In this document: one piece after another, positions 7,269-11,174 of the stretch
How positions within the stretch are numbered: position 1 is the stretch's first letter
Layout: each line of letters starts with the position of its first letter
Assembly (NCBI GenBank): GCA_002335845.1
Contig: DDCV01000069.1
Coordinates: 1-11,174 of the forward strand
From: Rickettsiales bacterium UBA1997
Lineage (GTDB): Bacteria > Pseudomonadota > Alphaproteobacteria > Rickettsiales > UBA1997
Direction: 5' to 3'
Length of the DNA stretch: 11,174 bases
Notes under the pieces: model-generated
Database searches by the model: none
Seen by the model: the letters and a program-made list of their open reading frames with translations, nothing else
Told to the model about the DNA's origin: nothing
Position numbers and translations under genes: made by a program

Positions 7269-8741
7269 TTATTTATTCCTTAAATTTTTATATGCTTGCA
7301 CAATTGCCTTACCTTTATTTAATGTTTCTTCCCACTCCAATTCTGCAATAGAATCATTGACTATTCCAGCTCCACACTGGATATTGAGCTTGCCACCCTT
7401 TATAACACATGTCCTGATAGCTATAGCAGTATCCATATTACCATTCCAACCAAGATATCCAATAGCGCCGGCATAAATTCCACGCTTAATTGTCTCTAAT
7501 TCATAAATAATATCAATTGCTCTTATTTTTGGGGCTCCAGATACTGTTCCTGCGGGGAAAGTAGATTTAAGCACATCTATCATACCTAGTTTTTTTTCAA
7601 TATTACCAGTTACATTAGATACCATATGCATTACATGAGAATATTTCTCTATCATCATTTTATCTGTTAACTTAATAGAACCGACTTTTGATACTTTCCC
7701 TGCATCATTTCTTCCAAGATCAATTAACATTAAATGTTCAGCAAGTTCCTTAGGATCGTTTCTTAGTTCATTCTCTAAAATATTATCTTCATTCTCATTT
7801 TTACCACGAGGTCTTGTTCCGGCTATTGGCCTTACAGTAATCAAGTCATCTTCTAAACGTACTAAAATTTCAGGTGAGGAGCCAACAATTTGATAATCAC
7901 CCATATTTAAATAATACATATATGGAGATGGGTTAAGCTCTCTCAACTCTCTATAAAAATTTATAGATTCTCCTACAAAATCCATAGACATCCTTTGCGA
8001 AAGAACAACCTGCATAACATCACCATCTATAATATATTTCTTAATTTTATCTACTGATGAAATAAAGTCATTCTTATCAAAATGATAATTTATATCTAAA
8101 TTAGTAATTTTTTCTTTAGGTTGTCTGATAGTTTTAGGTTCAGGTATAATTTTATCTCTCAAAAATATTTCTAACTTTTTAATTTTATCTTGAGACTCCT
8201 TAAAACTATCCAAGTCATTCTGTGTATAGATTACAATATGGATTTGATTGTTAATTTTATCAAAAACTAAAAATTCTTTTGAGACAATTAGGCAGATATC
8301 AGGTGTATCCATGTCATCTTTTTGCATTGTTGCTTTAATGGCTGGCTCAAAATATTTAACTGTATCAAAACCAAAATAACCTACTAAACCACCTTGAAAT
8401 TTTGGCAGATTAGAATCACTCGGTACATTAAATTTTTTCTGAAATTCCTCTATCCAATCAATTGGGTTATTTGTTTCAACATCTTCAACAAGTTTGTTAG
8501 CAATAAAATATTTAATTCTATTATTTTTTAATTCTATATATTCTTCTGAAGGTAGACCTATAATTGTATATCTACTCCAGTCTTTTTCTCCCTCTAAAGA
8601 CTCTAGAAGGTATGATTTTGGAATATTTGATAATTTTTGATAAACGTCTATAGGGTCAAGGCCATCATTGATTAATGTAGATTTTAATGGGATTAGATTA
8701 TAACCTTTTTCAATATACTTTATAAAGTCTTGTTCTGTCAT
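7269..8741 (-). CDS. trpE: Anthranilate synthase component I
   Basis: Converts chorismate and ammonia to anthranilate, the committed and usually feedback-controlled step of tryptophan synthesis. It is 490 residues with the N-terminal domain and the chorismate-binding domain. LLES (45-48) and NPSPYMYYL together form the tryptophan-binding pocket in TrpE enzymes, so allosteric inhibition by tryptophan is expected and a PabB identity is unlikely. Chorismate-domain signatures include IVGSSPEILVRLE, RPIAGTRPRG, MLIDLGRNDAGKV near 336-349, and PAGTVSGAPKIRA near 395-407. ATG at 8741, 15 bases after the rpe stop, with no leader-peptide gene or attenuator between. Transcription control is therefore presumably at the rpe promoter or by a factor not visible here. 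Confidence 0.97.
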   Translation of the reverse strand: MTEQDFIKYIEKGYNLIPLKSTLINDGLDPIDVYQKLSNIPKSYLLESLEGEKDWSRYTIIGLPSEEYIELKNNRIKYFIANKLVEDVETNNPIDWIEEFQKKFNVPSDSNLPKFQGGLVGYFGFDTVKYFEPAIKATMQKDDMDTPDICLIVSKEFLVFDKINNQIHIVIYTQNDLDSFKESQDKIKKLEIFLRDKIIPEPKTIRQPKEKITNLDINYHFDKNDFISSVDKIKKYIIDGDVMQVVLSQRMSMDFVGESINFYRELRELNPSPYMYYLNMGDYQIVGSSPEILVRLEDDLITVRPIAGTRPRGKNENEDNILENELRNDPKELAEHLMLIDLGRNDAGKVSKVGSIKLTDKMMIEKYSHVMHMVSNVTGNIEKKLGMIDVLKSTFPAGTVSGAPKIRAIDIIYELETIKRGIYAGAIGYLGWNGNMDTAIAIRTCVIKGGKLNIQCGAGIVNDSIAELEWEETLNKGKAIVQAYKNLRNK

Positions 8742-8756
8742 TCGGTTATAATTCTT

Positions 8757-9428
8757 TTATTTAATTTTACTTAATACTTCTCTCATTGACGTAATAGTCT
8801 CACTATAACTCTTAGAGTTAAAAATTGCAGAGCCAGCAACAAAAGTATCAGCACCAGCTTTGGCTGCTTTGCCAATATTTTCTAAATTAATTCCTCCATC
8901 AACTTCTAGTCGGATGTCCTTTCCTGATTTATTTATTAGATCTTTGACTAATGAGATTTTTTTTAAAGTACCACTGATAAATTTTTGACCTGGGAAACCT
9001 GGGTTTACCGACATTAAGAGAATCATGTCAAGATCATTGATGCAGTGTTCAAGACAACCAATAGATGTTGCAGGATTCAAAACAACTCCTGGCTTACATC
9101 CATTTTCTTTAATTAAGTTAATAGTTCTATCAAGATGCTCAGTACCCTCTGGGTGAAAAGTAATGTAATTTGCTCCTGCCTCAGCAAAATCAGGAATTAT
9201 TCTGTCAACTGGCTTCACCATCAAATGAACATCTATTGTACTTGTGATTCCATATTCCCTTAAAGATGCACAAACCATTGGCCCAAATGTCAAATTTGGA
9301 ACATAGTGGTTATCCATAACATCAAAATGAATCATATCTGCGCCAGCATCTATCACTTTCTCGACATCTTCTCCTAATCTCGAAAAGTCTGCTGATAGGA
9401 TGGATGGAGCGATCTTATAATTTTTCAT
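8757..9428 (-). CDS. rpe: Ribulose-phosphate 3-epimerase
   Basis: Interconverts ribulose 5-phosphate and xylulose 5-phosphate in the pentose phosphate pathway (and Calvin cycle where present). It is a 223-residue TIM barrel with metal ligands His34 and Asp36 in [15 protein letters not shown], His68 in DVHLMVKP and Asp177 in EVDGGI. The glycine-rich phosphate site is in [13 protein letters not shown] and [21 protein letters not shown] at the N-terminus supports the ATG at 9428. It heads the operon with trpE directly behind. In many gamma- and betaproteobacteria gph (phosphoglycolate phosphatase) lies between rpe and trpE; it is absent here. Confidence 0.98.
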   Translation of the reverse strand: MKNYKIAPSILSADFSRLGEDVEKVIDAGADMIHFDVMDNHYVPNLTFGPMVCASLREYGITSTIDVHLMVKPVDRIIPDFAEAGANYITFHPEGTEHLDRTINLIKENGCKPGVVLNPATSIGCLEHCINDLDMILLMSVNPGFPGQKFISGTLKKISLVKDLINKSGKDIRLEVDGGINLENIGKAAKAGADTFVAGSAIFNSKSYSETITSMREVLSKIK

Positions 9429-9439
9429 ATTATGCTATA

Positions 9440-9468
9440 AATATATCTATTTAATGACTATATGTTAA
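9440..9468 (-). promoter_or_regulatory. Candidate sigma70 promoter for rpe-trp operon
   Basis: Reading the minus strand, TTAACA (complement of 9463-9468) and TATATT (complement of 9440-9445) are separated by 17 bases, a good sigma70-like pair. A start about seven bases on would leave a leader of only around five bases before the rpe ATG at 9428, which fits the absence of any ribosome binding site for rpe. A+T richness makes chance boxes common. Confidence 0.35.
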
Positions 9469-9492
9469 CAGAGATATTAATTATATTATAAT
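9465..9492 (+). promoter_or_regulatory. Candidate sigma70 promoter for pseudoazurin-purC-bioD
   Basis: TTAACA (9465-9470) and a consensus TATAAT (9487-9492) are spaced by 16 bases. A start near 9499 gives a leader of about 35 bases that contains the GGAG ribosome binding site. The -35 shares the TGTTAACA palindrome (9463-9470) with the opposite-facing rpe promoter candidate. Confidence 0.4.
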
Positions 9493-9521
9493 TTTCATGA
9501 TATTATATATTGATAATTAAT

Positions 9522-9525
9522 GGAG
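9522..9525 (+). promoter_or_regulatory. Shine-Dalgarno site that fixes the pseudoazurin start
   Basis: GGAG lies 8 bases before the ATG at 9534. It is the clearest ribosome binding site in the window. It decides between this ATG and an upstream in-frame TTG at 9510, which would put charged and polar residues ahead of the signal peptide and would itself contain this GGAG. Confidence 0.7.
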
Positions 9526-9533
9526 TAAGAATC

Positions 9534-9983
9534 ATGAATAAATTTAATATATTAACCTTTTTTATATGTTTATTTCTAACAGGGAATGTATATTCGGCTC
9601 AGTATGAAGTGAAAATGTTCAGTTCAAATAAAGGCGAAATGATGGTGTTTGAACCGGCAGTAATCAAAATTCAGCCCGGTGATAGCATAAAATGGCTAAA
9701 TGCAAATCCTGGCCATAATGCTGCCTCTATCAATGAAATGATACCTTCTGGTGCTAAAGCCTGGAATGGTAAAATGAACGAAGAGATAGTTGTAGAATTT
9801 ACGGAAGAAGGGGTCTATGGATATAAATGTACACCACATTATATTCTCGGTATGGTAGGGCTAGTTATAGTTGGTAATCCTGAATCGAATCTAGGTCAGT
9901 CTAAAGATTTTGCAGAGCAGGCCCAATCAAAATTTGCAACGAATAAAAATAGGTTTAGTGAGTATTTTTCGTTGATAAAATAA
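9534..9983 (+). CDS. Pseudoazurin-type cupredoxin, periplasmic blue copper protein
   Basis: Small exported type-1 copper electron carrier. From the ATG at 9534 it has 149 residues. A signal peptide of about 22 residues (Asn-Lys, hydrophobic core ILTFFICLFLTG, cleavage likely after VYSA) leaves a mature protein of about 127, close to classical pseudoazurins (about 123). The copper ligands fall almost exactly at the pseudoazurin positions: mature His39 (GHN), Cys77, His80 (KCTPH) and Met85 (GM). VFEPAVIKIQPGDSIKW is the family N-terminal sheet. Pseudoazurins donate electrons to copper nitrite reductase, nitrous oxide reductase or cytochrome peroxidase, among others; the partner here is unknown, since no such gene is in the window. 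It has its own Shine-Dalgarno and candidate promoter, and is followed by purC after one base, an unexpected neighbour. Confidence 0.93.
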   Translation: MNKFNILTFFICLFLTGNVYSAQYEVKMFSSNKGEMMVFEPAVIKIQPGDSIKWLNANPGHNAASINEMIPSGAKAWNGKMNEEIVVEFTEEGVYGYKCTPHYILGMVGLVIVGNPESNLGQSKDFAEQAQSKFATNKNRFSEYFSLIK

Positions 9984-9984
9984 T

Positions 9985-10830
9985 ATGGGAAATTTAACTG
10001 ACTCGTTAAATAAACACAATCTTTTATTCAAAGGTAAGGTAAGAAATATCTATGACTATGGCGATGATAGGTTATTAATTTATACTTCAGATAGAATATC
10101 TGCGTTTGACTATGTCTTTAAAGATGAAGTTCCAGGAAAAGGAATTTTATTGACCAAAATGGCAAAGTTTTGGTTTAATAAAACTAATCATATTATTCAA
10201 AATCATATTTTAAATGAACAACTGGATATGCCTGAAAATATTCAAAAGAATTGTATGTTAGTAACAAAAACTAAAGTTTTGCCTATAGAGGCAATTGTCA
10301 GAGGACACCTGGCAGGATCGGCATGGTCCACATATGAGAACACAGGAAAAATAAATAATATCAAAATGGTAAACTCGTATAAACAATATGATAAATTCAA
10401 TGAGCCTATATTTACTCCATCTACTAAAGCTGAAGTAGGAGATAAAGACGAAAATATTAGTATCAAACAGATGCAGGATATTGTTGGGGTAGATCTTACT
10501 GAAAAAATTCAAAGAATTAGCATTGAGCTGTTTAAGTTTGCATATGATTTTGCAAAAGAAAGAGGCGTTATAATAGCAGATACTAAGTTTGAATTTGGTT
10601 TAGATAAAGATAATAAATTAGTATTAATAGATGAAATATTCACACCAGACTGTTCAAGATTTTGGTTATATAAAAATAATAAAATAGACTATAACTCTTT
10701 TGATAAACAATTTTTTAGGGATTATCTAACTTCAATAAAATGGAACAATAATCAAATTCAGCTACCAGAAGATATAAAACATTCTTTGCTAGAAAAATAT
10801 CAGGTAGCTTATAATCTGATTACCACATAA
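9985..10830 (+). CDS. purC: Phosphoribosylaminoimidazole-succinocarboxamide (SAICAR) synthase
   Basis: ATP-dependent ligase joining CAIR and aspartate, a middle step of purine synthesis. It is 281 residues, of the longer form also seen in yeast Ade1 and many proteobacteria, compared with the roughly 240-residue E. coli enzyme. Motifs in order: GKVR at 17-20, SDRISAFD at 35-42, LPIEAIVRGHLAGSAW at 99-114, the aspartate-binding TPSTKAEVGDKDE from 144, IADTKFEFG, and DEIFTPDCSRFW at 216-227 (usually TPDSSRFW). ATG one base after the pseudoazurin stop, with no ribosome binding site, so translation probably depends on the upstream gene. bioD follows two bases later. Confidence 0.97.
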   Translation: MGNLTDSLNKHNLLFKGKVRNIYDYGDDRLLIYTSDRISAFDYVFKDEVPGKGILLTKMAKFWFNKTNHIIQNHILNEQLDMPENIQKNCMLVTKTKVLPIEAIVRGHLAGSAWSTYENTGKINNIKMVNSYKQYDKFNEPIFTPSTKAEVGDKDENISIKQMQDIVGVDLTEKIQRISIELFKFAYDFAKERGVIIADTKFEFGLDKDNKLVLIDEIFTPDCSRFWLYKNNKIDYNSFDKQFFRDYLTSIKWNNNQIQLPEDIKHSLLEKYQVAYNLITT

Positions 10831-10832
10831 AA

Positions 10833-11174
10833 ATGAAAAAACAGTTTAAATTGTTTATAAGTGGAACGGGTACAGATGTTGGTAAGACATTTATTACTGA
10901 AAATCTAATTTACTTATTAAAATCTAAAGGGCTGACTGTAAGTCCTTATAAGCCAATTGAAACTGGATGCAAAAAAATCAAGGTTAAATTAATTCCTAGT
11001 GATGCGAATAAGTTTTATGAATTAATTAATAAAGAGATAGATATTGATTTAATAAACCCTTATAGATTTCAAGACCCAATATCTCCACATAGAGCAATTA
11101 AATTAGCTAATAAAAAAATATTTATTAAAGACTATATTGATAAATCAAAATTATTACCTAAAAATGATTATTTA
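10833..11174 (+). CDS. bioD: Dethiobiotin synthetase, C-terminus cut by window edge
   Basis: ATP-dependent carboxylase that closes the ureido ring of dethiobiotin, the penultimate step of biotin synthesis. 114 codons are visible of an expected 210-230. The P-loop GTGTDVGKT is at residues 11-19, in the BioD form that carries the extra T-D-V. The KPIETG segment holds Lys40 and Thr44, matching the E. coli KPVASG substrate loop. SDANKF and the family-typical NPYRFQDPISPHRA follow. No stop or frameshift is seen up to the edge. ATG two bases after the purC stop and no Shine-Dalgarno, so it is likely the third gene of the pseudoazurin-purC operon. No other bio gene is visible. Confidence 0.94.
   Translation, partial: MKKQFKLFISGTGTDVGKTFITENLIYLLKSKGLTVSPYKPIETGCKKIKVKLIPSDANKFYELINKEIDIDLINPYRFQDPISPHRAIKLANKKIFIKDYIDKSKLLPKNDYL

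Noticed and set aside
9459..9474. TrpR operator around TGTTAACA
   Set aside because: Only the central GTTAAC matches; the CTAG arms needed for TrpR recognition are absent and symmetry breaks just outside the 8-base core.
9510..9523. Possible FNR/ANR box near pseudoazurin (TTGAT half-site at 9510-9514)
   Set aside because: The second half-site ATCAA is not present after a 4-base spacer, and the position downstream of the -10 is wrong for an activator site.
9510..9533. TTG at 9510 as the start of the pseudoazurin gene
   Set aside because: The ATG at 9534 has a well-spaced GGAG and gives a standard signal peptide; the TTG has no ribosome binding site and adds residues not expected before a signal peptide.
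1..11174. A new mobile, defence, CRISPR, toxin-antitoxin or large RNA system
   Set aside because: The window is almost fully occupied by recognised housekeeping genes; no array, transposase, tRNA-like fold or long unexplained gap remains.

Overview
The window is an A+T-rich, very densely packed piece of a proteobacterial chromosome. It holds fourteen protein genes, two of them cut by the window edges, and no stretch without a gene longer than about 105 bases. I find no tRNA or rRNA gene, no insertion sequence, no phage gene, no CRISPR array and no pseudogene. The best guess for the host is a gammaproteobacterium with a small, streamlined or symbiont-like genome. The reasons are an aerobic ubiquinone hydroxylase (Coq7), the pyruvoyl SpeD family of E. 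coli, split trp genes in the order trpE-trpG-trpD-trpC behind rpe, and pairings (ilvA/rpiA divergent; trpC, speD and coq7 close together) that I recall from Pseudomonas-type gammaproteobacteria. The exact lineage cannot be told from the sequence alone; low-GC marine groups such as SUP05/Thioglobus-like or SAR86-like bacteria would fit.

Left part (1-3755): ilvA (reverse, lacking only its last few codons at the window edge) is divergent from rpiA. rpiA converges on the ribosomal pair rplM-rpsI with no base between the two stop codons. rplM is divergent from coq7 across about 86 bases.

Middle (3767-9428): a reverse-strand run of seven genes, rpe-trpE-trpG-trpD-trpC-VOC protein-speD. Gaps are 15, 2, 1, 1 and 1 bases, ending in a one-base TAATG overlap. 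It almost certainly forms one translationally coupled operon. It joins a pentose-phosphate enzyme, the first steps of tryptophan synthesis (chorismate to indole-3-glycerol phosphate), an uncharacterised glyoxalase-fold protein and the decarboxylase that supplies the aminopropyl donor for spermidine. trpF, trpB, trpA and speE are not in the window. The operon converges on coq7, and the two stop codons lie in a small perfect inverted repeat.

Right part (9429-11174): a 105-base divergent control region separates rpe from a periplasmic blue-copper protein (pseudoazurin). The pseudoazurin gene is followed after 1 base by purC and after 2 more by bioD, which runs off the window. The region contains two plausible sigma70-type promoters facing apart and sharing a TGTTAACA palindrome.

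All genes look intact, with family-typical lengths and catalytic residues. I see no sign of a new defence, mobile or RNA system. The items worth a second look are small: operon membership of the VOC protein and pseudoazurin, the shared divergent promoter, the stop-codon hairpin, abutting stop codons, and a near absence of Shine-Dalgarno sequences.
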